This document shows positions 11,641-21,783 of a stretch of DNA of 64,000 nt, in pieces. A program made the translations under genes and the position numbers. How positions within the stretch are numbered: position 1 is the stretch's first letter; each line of letters begins with the position of its first letter. Source of the stretch: Cryptomeria japonica (taxonomy: Eukaryota; Streptophyta; Pinopsida; Cupressales; Cupressaceae); contig NC_081405.1 of the NCBI RefSeq assembly GCF_030272615.1, positions 26,800,272 through 26,864,271 of the forward strand, written 5' to 3'. The notes beneath the pieces were generated by a model. That model did not search any database. It saw only the letters and a list, made by a program, of their open reading frames with translations, and had not been told where the DNA came from.

Positions 11641-12143
11641 GTGATGAATCACTTGATTGATTGGAGTCGTCCTTGTAGAGTTCTGAGTTGGCTGATGTTC
11701 CTTGGTGGTGGCATCTCCATAATGGCTTGTATCTTTGTTGTATCCACTTCAATACCCTTAGCTGAATCTATGTAGCCTAGTAAGTTTCCTGAGGTAACCC
11801 CGAAGACACACTTCTTAGGGTTGAGCCTGACTTGGAATTTTTCCAATCTATCGAAAATCTTTTCTAAGATGCTTAGATGTTCTTCTCTGGTGAAGGATTT
11901 AGCTAGTAAATCATCTACGTAGTCTTCCATGAAGGTACGCATCATGTCATGAAAGATTGCTGTCATTGCTCGTTGATAAGTAGCTCTTGCATTCTTTAAG
12001 CCAAAAGGCATAACATTTCAACAGTACGTTCCCCAAGGACAGGTAAACGCTGTTCTATCTTGATCTTCTAGGGCTATCTTTATTTGATTATAGTCTGAAA
12101 AACCGTCCATTAGTGAGAGCATTGCATGGCCTGCTGTGAGGTT
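11641..12143 (-). pseudogene. E1 reverse transcriptase, N-terminally truncated
   Basis: The surviving part begins in 'AMLSLMDGFSDYNQIKIA', continues with 'MPFGLKNARATYQRAM' and reaches the catalytic 'YVDDLLAK' (YVDD at 11921-11910). It ends with 'NPKKCVFGVTSG' and 'ISQLRTLQGRLQSI'. The first third of the domain is missing where the element is cut at 12143. A stop (TGG to TGA or TAG type) precedes the MPFGLK block. Confidence 0.85.
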
Positions 12144-12222
12144 TATATCTGTCTAACCATGCATGTAATGACTTGATTGAAGTGTTGTGTATTACAGATA
12201 CAGGTCCACTTTTCACACACAC
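12144..12222 (+). repeat. 79-bp fragment of an E3-family LTR end
   Basis: This piece matches the reverse complement of the first 85 bases of the LTR at 32925 and ends in the same CACACACA run. In the LTR's own sense it is the extreme U5 end. It joins E1's reverse transcriptase directly, within a short shared ATATCTGT, which points to illegitimate recombination. No primer-binding site follows it. Confidence 0.8.
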
Positions 12223-12690
12223 AAGTAGAAAGATTTTGGTAATTGTCAACTAGGTGGACGCTTCAATTGTTTTTGGTTGTTCAACCTCTACCTCATATCC
12301 TTTTTCTACCCATTGAGGTTCTTCATGGCCAAGTTTAGAAAAAAAAAAAAGCCTGCATTTCTTTTTTGTTTTTTCTTAGAATTTCCTCTGGTTAAGATCA
12401 GACTGTATGGTTTTTAAATGGCTTTTTGGTTTTGTGAATCAAAAAAGTGATTTTTTGGTTTATGTCCCTGTTTTTAATCTAGGTATTTCATACATACTTT
12501 AGTTTGGGCATGTTTTATCATAAAATTATAAAGACTTTATTATGTATTTTGTATTAATAATAATATAATATAGTCGGCCTCAACCCTTTATTGATAAAAA
12601 AAAACACTCAAGTGGCAACCACAACATTAGGTGTGACCCATTTATCCAAATACTTCAAAAAATAATTAACTATCTTTTTGAGACTTTACA
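12223..12690. other. Non-coding stretch with a possible retroposon tail
   Basis: AT-rich sequence ending near 12604 in a run of nine A after TTATTGATA. This looks like the 3' end of a LINE or processed insert on the plus strand, but I found no target-site duplication and no coding block. Confidence 0.3.
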
Positions 12691-12697
12691 TACTATA

Positions 12698-13820
12698 GTG
12701 TTGAGGTTGATTAATGCTAATGTGTTGCAACTTCTTCCCATCAAGCCTATAAGTAGCTCTAAGCCTCTAGCACCTTCCTTTGCCTACAAAACCTTTTGTC
12801 AATGCCACCACCAAGTAGGTCATGATACTAATAAGTGTTGTAAGTTGAGATATAAAATTCAAGACCTTATTGATAACAATCTTATATCCATAGCTGGTGT
12901 GAATGATAAAGGGAAAAAGTTTGTAGCACCTCCAAATCTTCACAAAGTCTCTGCCTTCCCACTCTAGCAATGTTGTTGAGTTTCAACCACTTGCATTATT
13001 TCCCAATGACTTGGGTGTGGAGTCCAATAATATTGTTAACCTCATTAAAAAACCTAAACCTAAACCTGAATTATGCATCACCTTTGATCCTCGTGAGACT
13101 ATTGTAACACCTGATGGACCATTATACATTACTATGAAGATTAAAGACAAACTCTCACAAGGGGTGCTCATTGATCCAATTTTTATGATGAATTCAATTA
13201 CTAAAGAACATCTTTTTACTCAACAATTGCATCAAGTTACATATGATAATGGACCATTATACATTACCATGAAGATTAAAGACAAACTCTCACAAGGGAC
13301 TTGCTCATTGATCAGATATTTATGGTGAATTTAATTACTAAAGAACATCTTTTTACTCAACAATTGCATCAAGTTACATATGATAAATCTGATGTTATGA
13401 TCAAGGTGTATGATGGTTTCTCTTTTCGTACTATTGGTTTTATTATTATTCCTATTGAGGTTGGTACTAAGTGCTTAGATGTTACCTTTGCTATTATTCC
13501 TACATCAAATCAATTTCATGTGAAGTTGGGACATCCTTGGCTCTCTTCCATGAAAGTTATTCATTCTACAATCCATAAGTGTTTGAAGTTCTCGCATAAT
13601 AGGAATATTATCACGATGAATCATCGCCTTTACTAACCCATAACGAAGTGTGGAAAATTTGCCATTGATTAATTTTGGCTTAAGAACCTAAACCTATAAA
13701 TCCTCGAGATGATATTTTTTATCTTACAAAAAGTGGAAAAGTGATATGATATTGGTCTTAAGTAAACCTAGAGACCTTTCACCCAGGGATATTCCTCCTC
13801 ATTTGGTAACTAGAAATAAG
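12698..13820 (+). pseudogene. E7: gag-protease fragment of another gypsy element
   Basis: The start reads 'FCQCHHQVGHDTNKCCKL', a CX3H-type knuckle like the gag end of these gypsy elements, followed by 'IQDLIDNNLI'. After stops and a frameshift, 13107-13636 reads as the protease region: 'DGPLYITMKIKDK', 'VLIDPIFMMN' (where the active site DxG would be; Gly is lost), 'TQQLHQVTYDKSDVMI', 'FAIIPTSNQFHVKLGHPW' and 'IHKCLKF'. Weak continuation to about 13820 ('PKPLKPINPRDDIF') fits the post-protease segment. No LTR or reverse transcriptase is visible, so the parent element is unknown. It lies on the opposite strand to E1's pol. Confidence 0.65.
13116..13385 (+). repeat. 135-bp in-frame tandem duplication in the E7 protease
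   Basis: Units 13116-13250 and 13251-13385 are nearly identical. The period of 135 is 45 codons, so the frame is kept, but the second copy has a small indel near 13300 that breaks it. Each unit contains the 'VLIDP' active-site position. Confidence 0.85.
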
Positions 13821-14289
13821 AAATAAAATCATAATTGAGCTCTCAATTGCACTCTAGAAAAAATAATTTGTCTATATTAGCAAGAATTCAAGTATTCATC
13901 AAGCATTGAAGGAGAAGGTCAAGTTAAGATCAAGCATTCATGTTCAAGCATCGATGGTCAACTTTTTATGAAGACACTCTATATTGCATCACAAACCTTT
14001 GCATGAGGATTCAAGCAAACTTCATCAAGGTATCAAGTTCAAGCATTTTAAGATTAGATCTAGTCTTTCTCTCAAAAGGAAAGCATTCCATTTCAATTAT
14101 ATTATATTTGAATTATAGATTCAAGTCAAGGTTAATTACTAAACTGGGGTTTGACCCAAGGAAAACCCCCATTACCCAAACCTATTTCCTTCTTTCTATG
14201 TGCAAGGAATTATCTCAAGAGTCAGGAGCAATGAATTGGGTAGTGTAGATGATGACACCCAAACTTAGATTTTGAAGGCATGAAAAACG
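13821..14289. other. Unassigned stretch
   Basis: About 470 bases with ORFs of about 100 codons and no recognisable motif. Words CAAGCAT and TCAAG recur (13905-14060). It may be a spacer of E7 or the upstream part of the unit that holds the 14290 array. Confidence 0.3.
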
Positions 14290-15915
14290 GAGGACCAAGA
14301 TGATTGGGTCCCCTTGGTCCTGAGAATTTTTGACAACCTTCTGATAGTGATTTTGTGCATCATCCTAATCCTTAAAATATCTAGTTTGTCTGCCCTCAAC
14401 ATTATGAGGACCAGGGCATTCTACCCCCCTCGGTCCTGACAATCCATTTACAACTCCATTTTCCCTCCTTAGATCCATGTTTACAACTCTACATGATATT
14501 TAGAACATTACGTTACTATTATTTTATGTCAATTTCTCATTGTTTGTCCTAGATCTAATATTGCAATTCAACCCTAATTACAATTCGATTTGAACTCTAA
14601 CAAGGGAAGAATTAACATGATCTGAATTCAATCATTTTATAATTGGATCAATCAAGTTCAATTCCCTCTCCTTAATGTAATGGTGGTCAAGTGAAATTAG
14701 TGGCTTTATCAATTGAGTTGTTGAAGCACTAATTTTCCACACCTTACATCCACCAATCATGCTTGTATGAAATTTTCTAAAGCCTTTCAACACAATTGCT
14801 CCTTGTTATCATGCTTTTATATTTCGTCCTCAAATCTGAAAGAATATGGTAACCCCCACAATTTTTAGCCAATTGTGGCTCCTACATTCTGAGTGTATTA
14901 ATAGGGGTTATTTTTGTCTAGAATCTCCTTATAAATTTTTGGTCTTTAAGTAATTTTTTGTTTCTTTTTTCATTTCTTTTTACTTAGTTTTATTTTTTCC
15001 CTAAGTGGCAGGATAGGTGCTAAACCCGGCTTTGCACTTACCTTGCCATCTGAGATGCAAATCAGGTCCATGAACCCGAAATACACCTTAGGATGCAAAT
15101 TAGGTCCATTGACCCAATTTACATAAGTAATGATCTTTCCTTTGAATTTAATGAGGTTGTGTTTGTTTTGAAAACAAACTCTTAGATGTTTTAATCGTCC
15201 TTTTTGGTTTTAATTGTTATTGTGCCCTATCTTATTTTTGGTCCAAAATCGCATCTAAGAGTTTCTCAATACCATGACCCTCAATTGTTTCAGGTATGTT
15301 CATCTTTTCCTTTCATTTTTCTTTATTGGCTTTCTTTGGGTCATATCCTCTATGTGTCATTTTTTTGCATCATGGTGTCTCTCAAATCCTAAGACCCACG
15401 CAACATCATGTTTGAAGTTTAGGCATTTTGTTTTCGAGACACTCTTTCGATGTCTTTTGGGTTTGTAGACCCAAACTACACTAAATTTGGTGTTGTTCGG
15501 ACCTACAAACCCAAAGGACACATGTTTCCTTTCTTTTGAATGATTTTACTTGCCTTGGTCCCTTTTGGGTTCACTGACCCAAACTACACCAAGAGACTAA
15601 TGTCATACGAGCTTGTAAACCCGAATGGATTTTCCTCTTTGTTTTTTCCCTAGTGTAAGTTGGGTCCACAAACTTGACCCGCAACTTCATTGTTCACAAT
15701 ATTTTAAGGTGTATGTCGGGCCTGTGGACCCGACTTACACGAACACTTCCCATACTCAAGGTGTATGTTGGGTCTATGAACCTAACTTACACTTAGAGTC
15801 GACCTAATTTTGATTAGGTGTCAATCGAGTCTGTAGACCCAATTTGCATCATGTATTTCATGAGTTCTACCCTAGGTGTAAATCAAGCCTATAAACTGAT
15901 TGACACCAACACTTA
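14290..15915 (+). repeat. Array of GGTCC...GACC palindromic words
   Basis: Many imperfect inverted-repeat words occur here: first GAGGACC/GGTCCTGA pairs (14300-14460), then units like GGGTCCATTGACCCAATTTA, GGGCCTGTGGACCCGACTTA and GAGTCTGTAGACCCAATTTG (15010-15910). Spacing is irregular, about 40-60 bases in the densest part (15650-15910). It precedes the gene at 16104 in the way the TAGCGC array precedes PMD exon 2. Confidence 0.75.
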
Positions 15916-16103
15916 GAATTTTTCTCAGTGTGAATATGTAATACAATTGATTACTTAGAAATTTTCTAAGTATGAAGAAGAAGCTTTATCTATGGAGGAC
16001 TTTTGAAGACAAGATCTTTTTAGCATTCTTGAAGGTATTTTTCATGAAGATGTTTTCAACTAACTCAAGAGATTTTTCTCCAACTTGCAGTCACAACTAG
16101 CAG

Positions 16104-18835
16104 ATGACTTCACCTTCTCTAAGTCAGAAAAAGATGAAGTTTAAAAAGCAAGATCCTCATCCTACCTTTCCATAGTCTTCAGTGGTCTCCAATATTGAAC
16201 ATATCAGAGATACAGAGATAGGTCATGTTGACTTGGAAGAGTTTCTTAAAAGGGTTGAGAATCCTCCAAACTACTATTTGATGGAATCCACTATCAATAG
16301 TGGTATACATCAAGTTGCAACCTTTCCTATGTTACTTCATAATCCTAAGTTCGTGCATGCAGTGGTGAACCATTTGATCCTGTTAGCAAAAGTGTTAAGG
16401 ATGTTGATGGGAATAAAGTATTGGTATTAGACAAATATTTCTTTGATACATTGTTCAAGTGTCTAGATATAGATTCTTTTTCCAACTTGGCTATGGAATC
16501 AACTGAAGTTTATTATGAGAAGAACTCAGATGGGCATAGGAAGAATATTAATGATAATTGGTTGAAAACTCCTAGACTGACCATTTCTAGGTGGCCCAAG
16601 ACTATTCACATAAGTGATTTCATAGAGGAAGTGAATGGTCTAATCACTCTCCTAAGCAGGGTTAAAGGTTTACCCATTTCAGGTACCTATTATGCGTGGA
16701 TGTATCAATACATTCATGATATAAGACAAAATACTAAGCGGATCTTTTGGGTCAGGAAAATAAGTGATGCACTCTATGATCAACTTACCAAAGTTCCCAT
16801 GACGTTGAAGCTCTACATGACCTCATACTTGGTATATGTTGCAACTGCCATAAGAAATTTTCTAGGTTTGTCTACAAAAGGTGATAGAAGATATGTCCCT
16901 GTTTGGAAGTACTACCCACAACTAACTTTGATGCTTTCTTTCATCTTTTTTTTGTTTGTTTGACAAGAGTCTTGAAGACAAAAGAGATTCAGATGAGGCC
17001 TAGGAAATGGTGAACAAGTATGGATGAATGTTCCTCCAATTTCCTACCTTCACTTACCAGAGAATTGGTTGTTTTGATAACCAACCATTCATGCTTCCTA
17101 GGTACACATCTAACAAAATTTTTTTGATGGAGTTGGAATGACAAATGATATATGTTCATGAGAGGCAATCAAGTTCACATAGGTCGGGTTTCAAATTCTC
17201 TTTGTCCATTGAGAGGTATTCAATCAATTTAGTTTTCAAGCCTAGAGCCATGGATTAAGAAATGAGAAGTCACAATGAGGTTCATCAGAGCTCAAAGAGA
17301 TTTTGATTATAGGAGTATGAAGAACAAATTGAAAAGGTCTTATACTCATATTTACAAAGTTGAAGATGTATGGGTAGATAGTAGAACATAGAAAGAGATT
17401 AGGAAGCTTCATTATTTTCATCTTACCAAAGAGAAAATAATCAATCTCAATTTGGTCGATGTACTAGAAGACCTTGATGATGATGATATTGTTCTTGAGC
17501 CTATATATGAGGCTAAGAAAATTGAAATTTCTCTTTCCTTTGATCCAATGGTCACAAAAGGAAGTTGTTTCTATAAAAACTTGTTTTCAAAAGCTTCTTG
17601 CAAATACAATTGTGTGGCCCACCTCAAAGGGCATTCAACTCAAATATTTTACTACAGGTTCAGAAGAAGATATTTTTGAGCCAATTGGGAAGAATCCAGA
17701 ATTGAGGACAAAGAATAGACAAGATCCCAACATCTCAACTACAACTCCTAGATTCAAGTTCACTGTAGGAAAGGGTAAAGGTTAGGAGCAAGCTGAAACA
17801 TTTGTTCCAAATGCTTAGGAAGAGAAAGATTTGGAAGTTTTAGGTGAACACCTAGACTATGAACCTCCTGATTTATATAATGAAGCAGTAGATAATGAAG
17901 TTCAAATTGAAGACCAGCCTACAAAAGAAGAGCATTCTTAAGAGAAAGAAGAAGAATTTGATGAAGAAAATTTACTAGAGACTCCAAAGGATAAAGCACT
18001 AGGGAAGATTTCAATACAAGTTTCCCAAGCACTTGATCTAGTAACAATCATTTCATCCTCACAAGTTCATGTTTTTACCTTTGTACCTTTTAGGTGAATA
18101 GTTTCATATGTACCCACAACTTCTACTTTTGACTCAATAGCAGTCAGAACTACCCCTAGAAATTGCATTCATGTATATGCCAATGAATCTATATTAGAAA
18201 CTTCCCAAGGTAACATTGTTAATGTTTTCTCTTCTTTACCGGAAGTAACATCCAATATGTTAGATGATTTTGACAAATTTCTGGTAGAAACTGGTTCCAA
18301 GCCTAGTGAGCCATCTACTGAAAATCCTACATGTGTGGTTGTTACTACCACTACTTCACCTATAATGGCCACTATTTCTTAGAGCCAAGGGGTTGCATCT
18401 CAAACATTGGTTTCAGGTTCTAAAAATGTTTCAGTACTTCCTCCATGGTTACTTTCAAATACCCCCAAAAGAAAGAAAGAAACAATTTCTCTTGATGACT
18501 TTTATTTTGGTCAATTAGTTCTTGTGAAGCCAAAAGCTACCAAGAAAGACAAAAGTATCTTGAGGGTGAGAATTGACCAGGCCAAGAATAAGTGTGTTGA
18601 GGTTGCAACACCTACCTTAGATACAAATGTAGATAAAGTTCAAGCAGAGGATTATATTGTGAAGAGAATAGATCTCGATAAGAAAACCCATGACAATGCC
18701 AAGCAAGATGCATATGAGGCTTTCCAGTCCCTCATTATCAGATATGATGTAGAGAAAATGAAGAAAGATAAGCTCAAGGCTCTAGTAGAATTGCTTACCA
18801 ATGTTTTGATCAAAATCACTAAGTCTACCTAGGTA
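16104..18835 (+). pseudogene. Decayed gene of unknown family, about 900 codons
   Basis: A possible splice acceptor (TTGCAG, ending 16090) is followed by an ATG at 16104. Successive frames give 'VVNH', then after a one-base loss near 16372 'VLDKYFFDTLFKCLDID', 'WLKTPRLTISRWPK', 'YYAWMYQYIHDI', 'ISDALYDQLTKVP', 'KGDRRYVPVWKYYPQL', and further on 'FTYQRIGCFDNQPFMLPRY'. An acidic low-complexity region (17780-18000) and a basic C-terminal part (18407-18832) follow. There are at least ten stops or shifts. I recognise no domain; it is not PMD, reverse transcriptase or integrase. The upstream palindrome array suggests an accessory gene of a related retrotransposon, but a host-derived gene is possible. 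Confidence 0.5.
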
Positions 18836-18956
18836 GTTGAGCCTGGAACTTCATCAATTGATGAAACAACCATCAAGCAAGCTGAGAGGCTCACCTCAAG
18901 GGGTATCGTAGTGGGTGAATGGATGGAAAAAATGCAAAGTCAAGGAACATATCTTT
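18836..18956. other. Tail of the unknown gene up to E2
   Basis: Still in the style of the preceding gene ('VVEPGTSSIDETTIKQAERL'), this stretch is cut by E2's LTR remnant at 18957. Confidence 0.35.
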
Positions 18957-19686
18957 TGACCTTTACACAAGAGTTTATCCTTTGGGTAAAAGCTTTATCC
19001 AATGGATAACCTTAACCTAACCTTAACCTCTACCATCTAAGGTAACCTTCATGTCTTCTCAAGCATTTAATGCTTCTTACCTCTCCTCTCAAGTAGTCTT
19101 ATGTTGACAATTGTTACCATTTCATTGGTGAGAATTGAAAACATGGATTGATAGCTTTCAATCTTGACCCTTGATAAGATCATTCAATCTTGACCATCCA
19201 TTGCCCTATTTTTCCTATAAATAGAGCTCTCATTCCTCCATTTCTAGAATACAAGTCTTTAGCATCATACTTATACTTAATTTTAACAAGCATTTAGCCT
19301 CTCTTTGCAATAGAAGTAAATCTAATAATCATTTTAGAGTATTTCTATCATCTTAGATTAAATCATATAGCTAGTATATCATGTTAGGATAGTATTTTTA
19401 CCAACCTTGTCATCTTATCATCTAGTTTAGTTCATTTACTAGAATCGTGCATAAATAGGATGCATTCATACTAAATTCGATCAAAAACATCCCTCGTTCT
19501 TGCATTCGTCGTCCCTAAGTCACTTTGCTCAGTGATTTGAGAGCAAAGGCATTGGCTTGAGGGACCTTGTGAGATAGAGAACCATGGAACATTCCTTGGG
19601 AAGTTGAGCCATTCCTCATGGCTCCATAACTTGCACCAAGAGTCCCATGGGTGTGTGGGAAAGTCTTTGAATATTTTCACATTTTA
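18957..19686 (+). repeat. E2 5' LTR remnant (internal 730 bp)
   Basis: It matches 52095-52830 of the 3' LTR almost base for base, including the TATAAATAG box at 19216. The first 685 or so bases of the LTR and the last 26 or so are absent, as is any TGGCGCC primer-binding site. Beyond 19686 the sequence passes straight into leader. Confidence 0.85.
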
Positions 19687-20759
19687 AGTCTTTGTATAAA
19701 AGGATCAATTTTTAAAAATTTTGCAAGGTAAAAGAACCACACTTGTCTAGTTTTATTCAAAGTTAAAGACCGAAGTTCTTCCCCTTTGTCGATTTATTTT
19801 GTTGACCAAAATCGAAGTTTTTCTTTATTGGCCAGGTTTCATTTTCTAGATTAGATAATCATTGATTTGATGGAATAAAATGAACACCATATTTTTCTAG
19901 AGCAATATCTCCATATAGATTTTACCAAATCATTGCAATAAAAGGCTAAAAAGAACACTTGTGTGCTTCGCTTCGAAAGTGGAAGGTATATGCTCTCCTT
20001 TTAACTGGGTGATCAAAAAGCCAAACCACTCTTATGCTTTCAGTGTTTTTAAGCATTAAAACCTTTAGCAGGCTTGCCCTCTCGAGTAGTTGAACAACTC
20101 TTAAAGCCATTCTTTGGCCAGTGTGAGGGGAACGACCTAAGTGGGAAATGGCTTTGACACCAAGTGTTCCAACCCACTATAATCAAAAGTGGAAAGTGAC
20201 GAAAGTCCTTTTCAACGGTTGCGCACACTGATTAGCCTTCCCCTAGTATCTTTACGATATGTAAAGCCTTTGTTCTAAAGTTTGGGAAGCCTCCTGAGGG
20301 AGTTTATCACTGACGGTCGAATGGGAAGCCTGATTACAAACTTTAGCATTAGAAACTTTGAGCCGAGTCAGTATCCAAACATTTGTAGTATCATAGTGCA
20401 AGGGTGGGGAAGAATCTGCCCCCAATATTACTCACCATTTATCTCCCAAGATAACTACTCAATTGTGAATCAATTCACTTTGAGTTAATTTCTGGCAAAA
20501 GGCAAAAAAATGGGTGCCCCCTAGGGGGTGACAAGGCTATTTGGGCTGACAGAGAATCGAGACTAGTGATCTATGGTATTGTCAATGACCCTTGAATAAA
20601 GAGTCTGATTGAATTGTATTTTCTATATCCAAACCTGTTAAAACACTAGGGATTTGAACACATCCTCACAGAACATACACTCATTGTTTAGACTAGGCAA
20701 AATTGAAACAAAGTTCACAAATCATAGAAAACCACCAAATCAAAACTATCAGGGCAGTT
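19687..20759 (+). other. E2 leader with a block shared with E3
   Basis: At 19970-20420 the sequence reads 'GGTATATGCTCTCCTTTTA', 'GAACGACCTAAGTGGG' and 'CCACTATAAT', matching the minus strand of E3 at about 48430-48200. This block lies between primer-binding site and gag in E3, so it is 5' untranslated leader. A packaging or dimerisation role is possible but unsupported. No ORF here is credible. Confidence 0.6.
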
Positions 20760-21125
20760 TAGCGCGTAAGAGAAACATCTTAGCGCTTTGGAACCACAGT
20801 TTAGCGCATGCAAGCTTCAACATAACGCATCAGTACTGAACTTTAGCGCATATTCAATCCCAAGTAAATAGTTTCAAACCTTCACACTTTTTGAAAGCAT
20901 TTGAGCGTGTTGAAGCAACAGCTTAGCGCGTTGAGATCAAACACTAGCACGTTGAGATCAGCTATTAGCGCATTGATGGGACATATTAGCGCATACCCTT
21001 TCAAACCAAACCAAAATCAAATAGACCAAGTTAGCGTGTCAGAAACGCAGCTTAGAGCGTGGAGACCTTTCTCTAGCACGTTGTGAAAATTCGGTAGCGC
21101 ATTGGGTTTCTGGCTTAGTGCATAG
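20760..21125 (+). repeat. TAGCGC word array in E2's gag leader
   Basis: About 15 copies or variants of TAGCGC(A/G)T occur in about 370 bases, in the sense of the gag transcript. The word is the same as in the PMD introns of E1 and E2. A spacer (21126-21783) with no clear features separates it from gag. Confidence 0.85.
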
Positions 21126-21783
21126 CCGAAACTGAGAAAATAGGGGGCAAAACTTAAACTATTTTAAAAATTTCTGAAAACAATTTAGGAAGCCCTTTTT
21201 CCTCACTTGAACTCCATCACACAAAAAATTGAAATCAGAGTATCACAACTACTCCAAAAGCAAGTTTTCCTTAAAACAAAGTTGTCCAAATCCAAAAAAT
21301 AGTCAAGAGATAAACCACATCTCTCCTATCAAAATCAGGAAAGATCATCACATGTATCAAAAGGTCCTTCAATCAAATGGATTTTTATCCAAAAACATAC
21401 TTGTTTTAAACTCAAAGTTGTCAAATCGAGTTTCCATATCAGGAAAGCTCTTATTCTATATCATTTGACACACTTTGTCGTGAGGGGGCATCTAAACCTT
21501 CATTTGATAAAGTAAAACTTAAGTTTCCAAACAAGATATCTTGAATCCAAAACAAATCAAAGGAAACCATTGATCACTTGTGCATGACTAATCCTATATT
21601 CTGAGAAGAAAGAGTATTTATCATAACACTAAGTTGAGGAAACAACAACCCAGTTCTCTTAAACTTGCCAAACGGAATAGATTTTTATACATCAATCACC
21701 AACTCTTCAAATCTCATCGAACATTCCTCCGTCATATGCGCTTGTATCTTTAAGACAAAACACACAAATTTGACAAAGAACCA

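Larger units (their letters stand above)
3106..12143 (-). mobile_element. E1: 5'-truncated Tat-type Ty3/gypsy retrotransposon
   Basis: E1 reads on the minus strand. In element order it has a partial reverse transcriptase, gypsy RNase H, a second RNase H and integrase (12143-9300), a spacer, a gene on the opposite strand (8037-4954), a polypurine tract (4573-4557) and a complete 3' LTR (4556-3106). The 5' LTR, leader, gag, protease and the start of the reverse transcriptase are missing; at 12143 the element meets a fragment of an E3-type LTR. It is the inverted sibling of E2: the same blocks occur at about 26560-32924 plus 50043-52856. The dual RNase H is a known hallmark of the Tat clade (Ogre, Grande, Retand relatives). 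All coding parts carry stops. Confidence 0.88.

Noticed and set aside
12698-18835. E7 gag-protease and the unknown gene as one element
   Set aside because: In E1-E3 the accessory gene is antisense to gag-pol, whereas these two are on the same strand with an array between; no LTRs link them.
20505-20535. TGGGTGCCCCCTAGGGGG looks like a primer-binding site for E2
   Set aside because: It lies downstream of the leader block that in E3 comes after the primer site, and only about 12 of 18 bases fit. More likely chance GC-rich sequence.
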